Source: Paratrimastix pyriformis
Taxonomy: Eukaryota > Preaxostyla > Paratrimastigidae
Reading direction: 5' to 3'
NCBI GenBank assembly: GCA_027972325.1
Contig: JAPMOS010000111.1
Location: 62,001 to 126,000, forward strand
DNA length: 64,000 nt
Of the stretch, positions 42,301 through 53,600 are shown one piece after another; the first letter of the stretch is position 1, and every line of letters begins with the position of its first letter. A program made the translations under genes and the position numbers. The notes beneath the pieces were generated by a model. That model did no database searches and was not told where the DNA came from. It saw only the letters and a program-made list of their open reading frames with translations.

Positions 42301-45300
42301 CGTGGCCGGGGGGCAGACGCCGGCCCATCACCGCCGACGCCACACAGGACGCGGCGCCCCGGCAGGCAGCGGCAGCGAGAGCGGCAGTGGCAGCGGCAGT
42401 GGCAGCGGCAGTGGCAGCGGCAGTGAGGGTGCCTCGGGCGGGGACGAGGGGGCCGCGGGGGAGCGGCGCTCCCGGGGCGGCAACATCGCCGGGGCGCCCG
42501 GGCTGCTGGGCCCCCAGCCGGGCGGCGGCACCTCGCCCCGATCGCCCCGCAGGCCACGGCCACACCCTGACATCGCCACCGGTCCGCCCAGGACGACGCC
42601 ACCTTCCCCCCAACAGCGGCAACGGCCCCTCCCTGGTTGGGGGGCTCCTCCCGGCCGCTCGTCCCGTCTGCTCGTCCCGTCCAACCTCATCGGCTCTCCC
42701 GCCCGGCTGGCTGCCTCTGGTCTGGGTCCGTCTGGGCTGGCTGCCTTGGGCTGGGTCCGTCTGGGTCGGTCTGGGTGGGCAGCCTTCGGTGAGGGAGCCG
42801 CCCCTTCGCCGCTGACGGCCCGCTCGGCCCCGGGCCAGGAGGGCCAGGGCAAGGCTTCCCCGGGATCGCCGCGCAGGCCCCGGCTGGCCCACCGTCACCA
42901 CCGCCACCCCGGGGGGCCTGGGGGCGGCCCGGGGGGCGGGGCTGGGGTGGTGTGCCTGGCCTACTCGGAGCGGCTGCACATGCTGGCCTCGGGGGCCGCC
43001 GACGGGTCGGTGCGCATCTGGCGGGCGGGCATCCGCCCCATCGACCCCGACCAGGAGGCCGCCCTCCGCGCCCACAGGCACCCCCGCCCCGGCCAGGCCG
43101 CCCCGCCCGGGCGCCCCGCGGGGGGCCCCCCCAGTGGCCCCCCGGCCTCCCCCAGCGGCCCCCCGGGTGCGGTCTTGCTGCGGCTGCCCCCAGGCGCGGC
43201 CCCGCCCCGCGAGGAGGCGCTTGGGGCGCTGCCCGTCCCGGGCCCCGAGCCCCCCGCCACCGTGATCACGGCCCTGGGGGCCCCGGGGGGCGGGGGCGCC
43301 ACTCGGGTGCGGGTCGTGGCCGTCCGGCGGGCCGCCTCCGACGTGCCCATCGGGCCGCCCTCCTCAGGGTCCGGCTCCCCATCGGCCCGCACCAGGGGCT
43401 CCCCATCGGCCCCGGGCGCCGGTGCCGGAGGCTCCCCGGGCGGCAGTCCCGGCCTGGCTGGGGCCGGCAGCCCCGGCGGGGTTTGGTTACCGCCCCCGGC
43501 CCCGGCCCCTGGCCCGGCCCCGGCCCCGGCCCCCGTCGGGCCGTGGGTGCCCTCGGCTGCGGCCCCGTTCACGCCGCCCCCCGCCGCCGCCCCCCGGGTG
43601 GCCTCGGACCCCAAAGGGACGCCGTCCCCCCCGGGGCCTGGCAGCGCGCCCCGGACCTTCGCCCTGCCCCTGGCTGCCCTGGTCGGCAGGCCGGCGGCCG
43701 ACCCGGGGGCGCCGTCCGGGGGCGCCGCGGCCCATGTCGAGACGGCCCTGCCCTCCCCGCTGCCCCCCTCGAGCCTCCCCGCCTCCCCCCTCCCCGCTCC
43801 CCGCCCTGGCCCCGCCTCCTCCCTCCCCCTCCCCGCCTCCGCCTCCCCGCCCTCCCCGCCTCCCCTCCCCGCCTCGCCTCCCCGCCTCCCCGCCTCCCCG
43901 CCTCCCGCCTCCCCGCCTCCCCGCCTCCCCGCCTCCCCGCCTCCCCGCCTCCCCGCCTCGATTTGCCTCCCCGCCTCGATTTGCACTCCCCGCCTCGATT
44001 TGCACTCCCCGCCTCCCAGCCTCCCCGCCTCGATTTGCACTCCCCGCCTCGATTTGCACTCCCCGCCTCGATGTGCACTCCCCGCCTCCCCAGCCTCCCC
44101 GCCTCGATTTGCACTCCTGGCCGTGGGGCCGCCGTGGTTCGCCGTGCCATCATTCCGCACCTTCCGGGGCTGGGGCTGGGGGCTGGGGGCTGGGGGCTGG
44201 GGGGCTGGGGCTGGGGCTGGGGCTGCAGACGTTCCCCTCGCTGCCCACGGCCGAGGCGGACGAGGCGGACGAGGCAGACGATGCCGGTTCCCCGACCGCC
44301 CCGGCGGCCCGCCCTTCGCCCGCCCAGCCGCCAGGGGGCCGCCGGGTCGCCCCTTGCCCTGGGCACGCCGCCCCCCGCCCCCCGGCCTTCGGCATCCCGC
44401 CAGGGGTCCCGGCCCCTCTCCCCGTCACGCCTCCGCACCGCGGCCGACAGGCCCCCGGCAGCAGCCGGCAGGCCGGGGTCGGGGTCGGGGTCGAGGGCCA
44501 GGCCATCGTCGGCATCCCGGGGACCGGCGGTCCGTCAATGCGGCCCCTCCTGCCCCTGCCACCCTGCCCCATGCCCCTGCCACCCTGCCCCTGCCCCTGC
44601 CCCTGCCCCCCTGCCCCCCTGCCCCCCTGCCCCCTGCCCCCTGCCCCCCTGCCCCCCTGCCCCTGCCCGTCTCTCAAAAGTCTCCGCCTTCTCGTGCGGC
44701 CGTCCTCCTGTGCAGGCCGGCACCCGGCCGCCTTCTGCCCGCCCCCAGGTAGCCGGCGGCGCGGCGACGCCCCTCCCCCTCCCCGAGGCCCAGGGCCATG
44801 GGGATGCGGACAGCCCCGGCCGGCTGGTGCTGCCCCCCGCCAGCCAGCGCACCCCCGGGACGGGCGGCTCCCTGACGGCCCGCACCAGGGAAACCACCTT
44901 CCGCGGCACCCCGCCCAAGGTCGCCCCCTCCTCCCTCCCCTCCCCCCCTCCCCTCCTTGGGGCCGCCAGGTGTGGTGCGGCTCATGCTGCGCGGGCCACC
45001 CGATCGGGGCGCTGGGCCCTCGCACTCACCAGTCCCTCCGCGGCCTGCCCCTGGTTGTGTGTGGGTGGTTGCTCTGGCTGCCCCTGGTTGTGTGTTGGTG
45101 GCTGCCCCTGGTTGTGTGTTGGTGGCTGCCCCTGGTTGTGTGTTGGTGGCTGCCCCTGGTTGTGTGTTGGTGGCTGCCCCTGGTTGTGTGTGGGTGGCTG
45201 CCCCTGGTTGTGTGTTGGTGGCTGCCCCTGGTTGTGTGTTGGTGGTTGCTCTGGCGGCTGTGGCTTCTGTGGCCGGGGCTGTGGCCGGGGCTGTGGCCGG

Positions 45301-48171
45301 GGCTGTGGCCGGGGCTGGGCGCAGGTGCGGCTGAGCCGGCGGGCGCTGGCCGCCGAGGCGCGGATGGCTGCCCTTTTCGAGGCCGAGGCCGAGGCCGAGG
45401 GCGACCTGGGCCCCGCCCCGTCCCCCGTGCGCTCCCCCGCCCGGAGCCCCGCCCCCAGGGCATCCCCCGAGCAACCCCAGCCCCAAGCCCTCACGGGCCT
45501 GGGGCTGGGCGTGGAGGCGAGCGCGAGCGGGTCGCTGTCGCTGCGGGTGCCCTCGCTGCTCGCCAGCAGCAGCCTCGTCCTCCGCGGGACGCCCCCCTCC
45601 AGGCAACGTCCGCCCAGCTGCCCTCGCCTCCCCGCCATCGCCACCCCGCCACCTGCCCGCCGGTATCGCTGCCTCAGATGCTGCCTGCTTGTTGCCTCTG
45701 ATGCTGCCCGTCGGTTTTGTTACCTCAGATGCTGCCTGTTTGTTGCCTCACGTGCTGCCTGTTTGTTGCCTCACATACTGCCTGCTTGTTGCCTCACGTG
45801 CTGCCTGTTTGTTGCCTCACGTGCTGCCTGTTTGTTGCCTCACATACTGCCTGTTTGTTGCCGGTGTTCCTCGGGTGCTGGCGCGCCACCTGGGCGGGCG
45901 GGGGACATGCCGGCGCTTTGGGGGGCATATGGCGGGGGCATGGCGGGGGCATATGGCGGGGGCATATGGCGGGGGCATATGGCGGGGGCATGGCGGGGGC
46001 ATGGCGGGGGCATGGCGGGGGCATATGGCGGGGGCATATGGCGGGGGCATGGCAGGGGCCGAGGCGGAGCTGCTGCACCGGTCGGCGGTCATGCGCCAGC
46101 TGGAGGAGGCCAAGGACCTCCTCGTCCGTGCCCCGCCTGCCCCCACCCCGACCGCCCTGACCCACTGCCCCCACCCCGCACCGCACCCCCGCACCGCACC
46201 CCCGCACCGCACCCCCGCACCGCACCCCCCGCACCGCACCCCCCGCACCGCACCCCCCGCGCACCCCCCGCCTCTGGCGGCCACCTGCGTGAGCCTGCCC
46301 CTGCCCCCTGCCCTGCCCCGCGTGCCACCTGGATGGCCTGCCCGTGCCCCCGTCGCATCATGGCTGGGCGCATCATGGGGGGGCGCATCATGGGGGCTGT
46401 GCTGTGGGTGGCAGGTGGGGGCCTTCCGGGGCGAACCCGACGGGCTGATCGTCTGCCCGGGCGGCCCGCCCAGCGCCCTCTGCTGCATCGACGGCTGCCT
46501 CGTCCGCCCGCCCCGCCCTCGTCCCCCTCACCCAAACGAATCCCCATCTGCCACGCCCACCATCCCCACGGGTGCCCCCATCCCACGGGTGCCACAATCC
46601 CACGTGTGTCGTCGGTGTCACCATCCCCACGGGTGCCACCATCCCATGGGTCTCACCATCCCCATGGGTACCACCATCCCCACGGGTGCCCCCATCCCAC
46701 GGGTGCCACAATCCCACGTGTGTCGTCGGTGTCACCATCCCACGGGTGCCACAATCCCACGTGTGTCGTCGGTGTCACCATCCCACGGGTGCCACAATCC
46801 CACGTGTGTCGTCGGTGTCACCATCTCACGGGGTGCCACCATCTCACGTGTGTCGCCCCACGGGTGGCGACTGGGCGCAGGTTGTGGCCTCGCAGGGCGA
46901 CGTGCGCGTCTACGGCCCGTTGGGGCTCGACCCCCGAGAGCCCCGCCGCCTCGCAGGCAGGCAGCCTCAGCATGGCCATCCGGCCCGGCATGGCACCCGC
47001 CATGGGCATGGGCATGGGCATGGGGGCAGGGGCAGGGGCAGGGGCGAGGCTGCTGGGGGGGGACCTCGACACGGCCCAGACGCTGCTCTTCGGCGGCCGG
47101 CCCCCGCCCCCGCCCGGCCGGCCCCCCCAGCAGCAGACCTCTGTGGGCGGCCAGTGGGCGCCGCCCCTCGCGGCCGAGATCAAGGTGCGCGCACACACCC
47201 CGCCCCTGACCGGGCTCCCCCTGCCGGGTGGTGGGTGGTGGGTGGGTGGTGGGTGGTGGGTGCCAGGCCGGCAGTCCGTTGTGGCGGCGCGCCTCTGGGC
47301 GTTCATCGGCCCCTGGGGGGTCGCCTCGCCTGGTCTCACCCCGGCTGCTCTGCTCTGGTGGGCTCTGCTCTGGTGGGCTCTGCTCTGCTCTGCTCTGCTC
47401 TGGTGGGCTCTGGTCTACTCTGGTCTGCTCTGGTGGGCTCTGGTCTGCTCTGGTCTGGTCTGGTGGGCTCTGGTTTGGTGGGCTCTGCTCTGCTCTGCTC
47501 TGGTCTGGTCTGGTGGGCTCTGGTTCGCAGGGGGCCCACGGGGACGAGCTGCTGACGGGGCTGGCCGAGTGCCCGCCCCAAGGCCTGCTGGCCACGGTGG
47601 GCGCGTACGGCTCGGTGCGCTTCTGGGACACCCGTCCGTCCGCCCTCCCTCCAGCTCCAGCTCCAGCTCCACCTCCAGCTCCACCTCCACCTCCACCTCC
47701 AGCTCCAGCTCCACCTCCAGCTCCAGAGCTCCAGCTGCCCCCTCGCCCTCCCTGCCGCCCTTGGGTCGCCTCGCCCACCCGGCTTTGCTGGCTGGCCCTC
47801 ACCCTTCCCATTCCTTTCCCTTCCCTTCCCTTTCCCTTCCTCCGCTCCCGGGGCCGGCCCATTGTCCTTTGCCTCTCCCTCTCTGCACTGGGGGCTTCTG
47901 GCCCGTTGTCCTTTGCCTCTGCACTGGGGACGTCTGCAGAGCGGTGGCAGCCTGTGGCAGAGGGGTACGCGGTGCAGGGCGGGCCCGAGGGGCGCCCCGA
48001 CTTCGTCGACGGGACGGTGCAGGTGCGCCGGCCCCGGGGGCTGCTGGCCGTGTCCCACGTGCAGTGGAACGGGGCCCGGGGCCTCTGGATGGGCGTCCTC
48101 GACGACATGCACATCGCCCTCTGGGTCGGCCGCCCCCCCTCCCTGCTATGCCATGCCCATGCCCAGCGGAC

Positions 48172-48215
<44 letters not shown>

Positions 48216-50203
48216 CCTCACGAACCTTGACGAACCTCTGGGTCGGCCGCCCCATGCAAATGCCCCCCCCCCCCCCCTAACCCTCACCCGCGCATCGCCA
48301 CCCCACGCCAGCTCATCTGCCCCGTCCTCGGATTGGCTGCGGTGCTGTGTGGCCCCTCTGTGGTGGTTGGGCTTCTGTGTGGGGCCGGTGCAGCGGCTGC
48401 GGCCCCGGGAGGCGCCGGTGGCTGTGCCATCCTTCTTCCTGACCGCATCGGCCCCCGAGGCCCCCCAGCCGGCCCCGGTCACGGCCAGCCCCGGGGCCGC
48501 ATCGAGCGGGCACAATACCCACTCGCCCGCCCGGCTGGGCGCCCGGGCGGCATCCTCGGGGCGGCGCGACTCGGCCTCGGGGCCCTCGGGTTCGGGTTCG
48601 GGGCCCTCGGGTTTGGGGGCCGCGGGGCGCCGTCCATCGGTGCCCACCGTGCCGCTCCTGCGCCCCCTGCCCCGGCCCGCGCCCCCCGGCCAGCCCGGCG
48701 GCCTCTCGCCCCCGCCCAGCAGCCGAGCCTCGCCCCCGGGCCCGGGCGGTGGGGCGCCCCTCAGCAGCCGCTCCGAGCCGCCCGCCGAGCGGACATCCAC
48801 ACCCACACCCACACACACGCCCCCCCTGCCCGCCCTGACGCCGCCACCCCCGGCCGCCAGCCCGGCCCCCAAGGCCGCCACCAGCCCTGCCCTGGCCCGG
48901 TCCCCAGGCGGGGTGGGGGCGCCAGGCCCGCTCGGTCCTGCCCGCTCGCCCGGCCCGCTGCATCGCCGCACATCATCCCGCATGGGGGTCCAGGTCGCCC
49001 ATCCCCCGCCTCCAGCCCCCCCAACCACCCCGCCTTCCAGCCCCCGCCGCCTCCTCCGACCTTCCGACCCCCCGCTTCGCCCGTGTGCCTGTCCCTGACC
49101 TGGATGTCCCTGACCTGGATGTCCCTGACCTGGATGTCCCTGACCTGGATGTCCCTGACCTGGATGTCCCTGACCTGGGTGTCCCTGACCTGGATGTCCC
49201 TGACCTGGGTGTCCCTGGCCTGCATGTCCCTGGCCTGCATGTCCCTGACCTGCATGTCCCTGACCTGCATGTCCCTGACCGGGGGGGGTCTGCGGCGGGC
49301 ATGTGGGCTGTGCGATGTCTCTGGCCGGGGCCTGTGGGCCTGTGGGCCTGTGGGCCTGTGGCCTGTGGGCCTGTGGGCCTGTGGGCCTGTGGGCCTGTGG
49401 GCCTGTGGGCCTGTGGGCCTGTGGGCCTGTGGGCCTGTGGGCCTGTGGGCCTGTGGGCCTGTGGGCATGTGGGCATGTGGGCATGTGGGCTGTGCGATGT
49501 CTCTGACCGGGGCCTGTGGGCCTGTGGGCCGTGTGGGCGGCCAGGTGGACGCGGCTGGGCTGCCGCTGGAGGTGGCCCTGGTGCGGCTGGTGGGCGTGCC
49601 GGCCGAGTGGGGCCACGTGACGGCCCTGGGGGCCGACCGCGAGACGGGCGACCTGCTCGTGGCCACGGCCGACCGCAGGATGCGCCTCTGGCGCCTCGCA
49701 GACGCGCCCTCCCCACGCGATGCGGTCCGCACCCTGCCCATGGCCCATCCCATCCGCCCCATGGCACATCCCATGCCCCATGACACCCACCCATCCGCTT
49801 CTTGGGGGGGAGAAGTGATGGCTTCCTTGGACGGTAGTTGGTCGCATGGTCCGCTGAGCATGGACATGGGCCTGGGCATGGGCATGGGCATGGGAATGGG
49901 AATGGGCATGGGCATGGACATGGTGAGTTGGGTTTGGCCTGCCTGCGTTTGGCCCGCGGGCTGTCCGCCTTCGGGGGTGTGGTCACGACAGCCCATGTCC
50001 ATGCCCATGCCCATGCTCATGCCTTGCCGCACCCGCACCCGCACCCGCACCCGCACCCGCACCTCTGCGCGCAGATCCTGCGGATCTTTGCGGGGCACCG
50101 GGACGTCATCCGGGGCATCCTGCACCTGGCCCGGCGCGACCAGTACGTGACCTCCTCGCCCGACCAGACCATCCGCATCTGGGACGCCACACCCCTCGAG
50201 TGA
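36493..50203 (+). CDS. Very large WD40-repeat protein, about 1,850 aa, 25 or so exons
   Basis: Exons placed in phase: 36493-36677, 36740-36985, 37159-37271, 37504-37557, 37776-37856, 38145-38252, 38624-38898, 39049-39184, 39364-39767, 40052-40392. Further exons, approximate: 41057-41120, 41595-41660, 42345-42545, 42835-43750, 44225-44525, 44748-44920, 45326-45597, 46054-46125, 46414-46501, 46880-47184, 47531-47630, 47939-48123, 48391-48988, 49542-49704, 50075-50203. WD-type blades at both ends: GEDSLIKMWDW, CGMDQTICIWDV, GSFDKTVRLW, GAADGSVRIW, GAYGSVRFWD, TADRRMRLW, SPDQTIRIWD. Long Pro/Gly/Ala/Ser-rich linkers lie between, including a Gly-Ser repeat. A frame mismatch of one base near 46930 (C run) resembles an assembly error. 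A scaffold role is inferred; I recognise no named family. Confidence 0.75.
37908..38072. repeat. 28-bp minisatellite, CACTCCTCTCCTTGCACTGC type
   Basis: About six copies ending TTTGCGGC, in a WD40-gene intron. Confidence 0.93.
38333..38592. repeat. CTCCGGGGGCTG (12 bp) then GGCGGCGACTGGGGTGGCTG (23 bp) arrays
   Basis: Two adjoining arrays in one WD40-gene intron: 12-bp units to about 38464, 23-bp units after. Confidence 0.95.
39287..39350. repeat. (CTGTGC)n hexanucleotide
   Basis: About ten copies, ending just before the acceptor of the exon at 39364. Confidence 0.95.
39790..39945. repeat. GGGGCTC / GGGGGATCG array
   Basis: 7-9 bp G-rich units directly after the donor at 39768. Confidence 0.93.
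40435..40594. repeat. (CCCGC)n pentanucleotide and G homopolymer
   Basis: About 20 copies of CCCGC, then a run of about 20 G near 40575, in a WD40-gene intron. Confidence 0.95.
40798..40985. repeat. 12-bp minisatellite ATCTGACATGGC
   Basis: About a dozen copies with CCCC-containing variants. Confidence 0.95.
41765..42290. repeat. 57-bp minisatellite, about 9 copies
   Basis: Each unit holds GGATGGTCAATCCGCTCACG and TGTATGTATGGTGGGGC. Copies differ at GGC/GTG and G/C (GGATGG or GGATCG) sites; one is truncated near 41930. It is intronic in the WD40 gene. Confidence 0.96.
45050..45250. repeat. 24-bp minisatellite GTGTTGGTGGCTGCCCCTGG
   Basis: About eight copies upstream of the acceptor at 45325. 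Confidence 0.95.
45700..46055. repeat. GCTGCCTGTTTGTTGCCTCA and GGCATATGGCGGG arrays
   Basis: About 23-bp units at 45700-45865, then about 13-bp GGCATATGGCGGG/GGCATGGCGGGG units at 45925-46055. Confidence 0.93.
46560..46858. repeat. CACGGGTGCCACAATCCCAC-type long repeat
   Basis: About five units of 43-60 bp containing GTGTGTCGTCGGTGTCACCA. Confidence 0.93.
49095..49480. repeat. CCCTGACCTGGATGT (15 bp) then GGGCCTGT (8 bp) arrays
   Basis: Two arrays filling the intron upstream of the exon at 49542. Confidence 0.95.
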
Positions 50204-50698
50204 GCGCCCCCCCTGCCGCCCGCCACCAACCCGAACCTGAGCAAAACCCTCCCCATCTGGGACGCTCCACCCGCCAAGTGAGTCAGCCCCTGTGCCGAGC
50301 AGTGGGCGCCCCGCCCCCAGAGGCTCGGGCTGCTGGGGCGCGTGCCGTCCGAGTGGGTGAAGATGAGCGCCCAGGCCGACCGGCAGCCGGCAGGCCGTGG
50401 ACTTTCTCTCGGAGGCTCCCTTCGTGGGGCTGCTTTCTTCGTGCGGCCCGAACCCGAGCCTCGTTTCTCTTTTCGTTTCGGCTGGGCTTCTGTTCCTCTT
50501 CACGAGCTCCTGCTCTTCCGCCTCTCTCCCTCCCAACAATAACCAACCAACCAACCCCCCCCCCCCCCCCCCCCCACTCCGTCTCCTTCCGGTCCTGTTT
50601 CAGAAGTCTATTTCTTAGTTACGCCTGCCTTTCGCGAGGAGTGCAAGAAGGGGAGGGGAGGGAGGGAGGGATCCCATTGCGAATCGATCGGTCGTCCT
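50204..50698. other. Convergent intergenic region with a C homopolymer
   Basis: Between the stops of the WD40 and SHOC1-like genes. It contains CCAACCAACCAA and then a run of about 23 C near 50550-50574. No gene seen. Confidence 0.55.
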
Positions 50699-53600
50699 TC
50701 AGTCTTTGCTGCTTCTCGTTGGGAGGAACAAGCCTTGGAGGCCCCTCTGAAGGGACATAAAAACGTTGGGGGGTGAGAGCGGAGTGGGCAGTCGGACCAC
50801 AGCGGCGGGTGGGATCCAGGGGGCCCGGAGGAGCAGATCCTGGAGGGGGATGGAGAACAGGGCGGCCAGAGTCGGAGCTAGGCTCAGCAAGAGCTGGGCC
50901 GTGAAGGGCGTCATCCCAGGGATGGCGGCGAGAAACCGCTCTTGCTATCCGAATGCCGTCTCCCGAAGGGCAAACATCCGACAGACAGACCGGAGTCTCT
51001 TCTTCACGGAGCCAGGGTCGTCGCCCCCAGGTCTCGAGGCTCTGTTGGGGTGACAAAAAAAAGGTGAAGAGGCAATACGTGGACGCGGGGTGCAGGGACC
51101 TTGCCCCACCTCGGGTTGGCATCTGCCGCGTGCCGGATCATCCCCATCAGCAAGCTGACCGTCTCGGTGGGAGCGCCACTGGAGAGCTGCACGCTGACTC
51201 GTGGCGGTTCCACCTCGGAGTCGCTGTTCCTGCTGAGGGCAGCGATATCGAGGTGGAGGTCAGTCCAGGCCCTCCGGAAGGGCGCTTCCTCGAAGGGGTG
51301 CCGCTTGGCAGGCGTTGCCAGGGACGAGGGACCGGGGGGTGGGAGGGGAGGGGGCATGGGCGCTTCGATGAGAACGTAACAGCGGGCGAAGGGCAGCCCA
51401 GTCAGGCGAGTCAAGAGCGCGCGATATGGTTCCTGGGGACGGTACTGGTCGCCCGCCCACAAGACCCCAGTGCTCTGGAAGAACATGCAGGCCGCTTCGT
51501 CAAGGACCAAATCGGGGCCCAGGACCTGTTGAAAGGCTGGCGCAGCATCTGATTCGCTTGGTCGGTCACGGAAACGCTTGGAGGGCAAGGCAGGAGTCGG
51601 AGGAGGCACAGGAACAACACACAACCGTGTCATAGTTCTTTCAAGCAAAACGACACCCTCACGCTCCAGGGACCGCAAGAGTCCGATCCGTTGGAGGAGA
51701 GGGCTGGCAGCATTGAGAAAGAGCGGAACGGTGAAGCTGGCTGGACCCGCGGTTGGCCCGAGGGAAAGCTGCGACGTCGCCGCATTTCGGCTGATGGTCT
51801 TGGTGCCCACCCCAGGATGGTCGGGGGCAGTCTGCGCTGTGGCTTGCTGGGGAGGCAGCGGTTGGGAGATGGCAGAAAGGAAGACGGAGGCCCGGGAGTG
51901 GTGCGGCGCACCGTGGGCTCTGCGGACACAGGGAAAAGAACAAGTGAGCCCCGGACGAAGGCCTCTCGGACCTAATGGCTTTGATGAGGTCTTCAGTTGA
52001 GTCATCGGGAGGCGCCGCGTTGCTGCTGTTGCAGCAGATCGCCTGTGTGTGATGCCCCTCCATCATTGGAATGGAGCGAAGTGACAAGAACAGACAAGGT
52101 TGCACTGAGGGGAGCAAAAGGCCTTCAAGAAGGGCTCGGCGAGCGGAGGCTGGTCGAAGAAGACAAAAAAACACCCAGGGCCCATCTGTGCACAGGGCTC
52201 AGGACCGGCCAGCCCCACGTAGCATCGAAGAGTGCCGTCTTCTGGCTTCACGTCCCCAGCGGCCTGCTCGGCCCTGATGGCTCCCTCGGGTGGGGTGCCG
52301 CTGGTTGTCCACACAGATAAGCGAGGGGAAAACTCCTCGAGCACGCTGACGATGTGAGGCACCAGGGAGCCGGTTCTGCAAAAGACAGCGCACTGACCAT
52401 GCGGTGGAATCCACGGAAGAACTGCCACCGCGTGACAGACCTGGGCGCCTATGTTGAGAGGAGAAGCCATCCGAGCAGCGGAAAAATCTTCGAGATACTC
52501 GGCAAACAAGTGCCGGAGGGCCCGGAACTTGGGGTGGGATCGGAGGACAGTTTCACGGTGGGTAGAGCCGGTTGACTCGCGGAGATGCGAACGCAGCGCA
52601 CGAAACAGTTTTTGCGCGGCGGGGCATCCTGAGGAGTGAGGAGTTCTCTTTGCAACGACCAAGGTGAGTGGGGGTGCCAAACCTTTGAGAATCTTGGCGT
52701 AGAGGGGAGAGGCCTCGAAGCTCCGCACACAGAGATCGGCAATGAAATAGCCGTCCCGCTGGAGGAACTCGGCGACCCGCTGGAGGCAATACAAGCCGAT
52801 CAGCGCCGAGACGATGGACGCTTGCATCTTCCGGGTCGCTGCGTCCACACCTGCGCCGAGAGAAAAGGAGGTCATGATCAACCCAGGCCCGCCCGCGCGG
52901 CACGGGCCTATCTGAGGGTTTTCTTTGAGGTGCTCATTGAGCTCCGTGATCATGGAGCAAGTTTTGCTGAAAATGGGTCAGATGATGAACGGGGGATACG
53001 AGCGCGGCGACTCAGACCGACTGGGGAGAGAGGCCAGGTCTTGGCCTTGAGGAAGGGCCTCCATGGCCGCGAGTTGCACAATCAAACTGCGACAGGCGGT
53101 CAACGTTTGGTCGATGAGCTTCTGGAGGGGCTCGTCCAGGGAGGAGCAGGCAATTTTCACCCGATTGACAAATGGAGCCGCCTCAGTGTCTCCACGCGGA
53201 CATGTGCTGGTCCGATGAGCTCCGATCAGGGCACCAAACGAGCCCAACTCGGGGTACGGGGGCAAATGCGCCAGGAGGAAGGCCGCGAAGCCCCAGTTGT
53301 TGGCACCGCGGGAGAAGAGGGTCTTGAGGAGGGTTGCCGCAGCGCAAAGTTCAGTGGTTCGCAGTTCGTCAAGAGGTTTGACTTCTTGCATTTGCGAGCC
53401 GGGATCGGCCTCCAGTGGCGATGATGAGGAAACCTGATTCACCGGAGGAGAGTCGTCGGTGATCAAAGCCATCTCACATTTCGCCAAACAGAGCCTCAAT
53501 TGGGTCAAGTCCTCGTGCTCCATGGCACGGCGAAGATCGGATGGAGTGCCGACAAAGATATGTTGTTCGTTGGGTTGCACCTTGGCCAGCGTCTGCAACG

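Noticed and set aside
42952-49098. A 2,048-codon plus-strand frame
   Set aside because: It runs through introns, minisatellites and out-of-frame exons of the WD40 gene. Stops are simply rare in this GC-rich stretch; only parts (for example 45326-45597, 48391-48988) are true exon frame.
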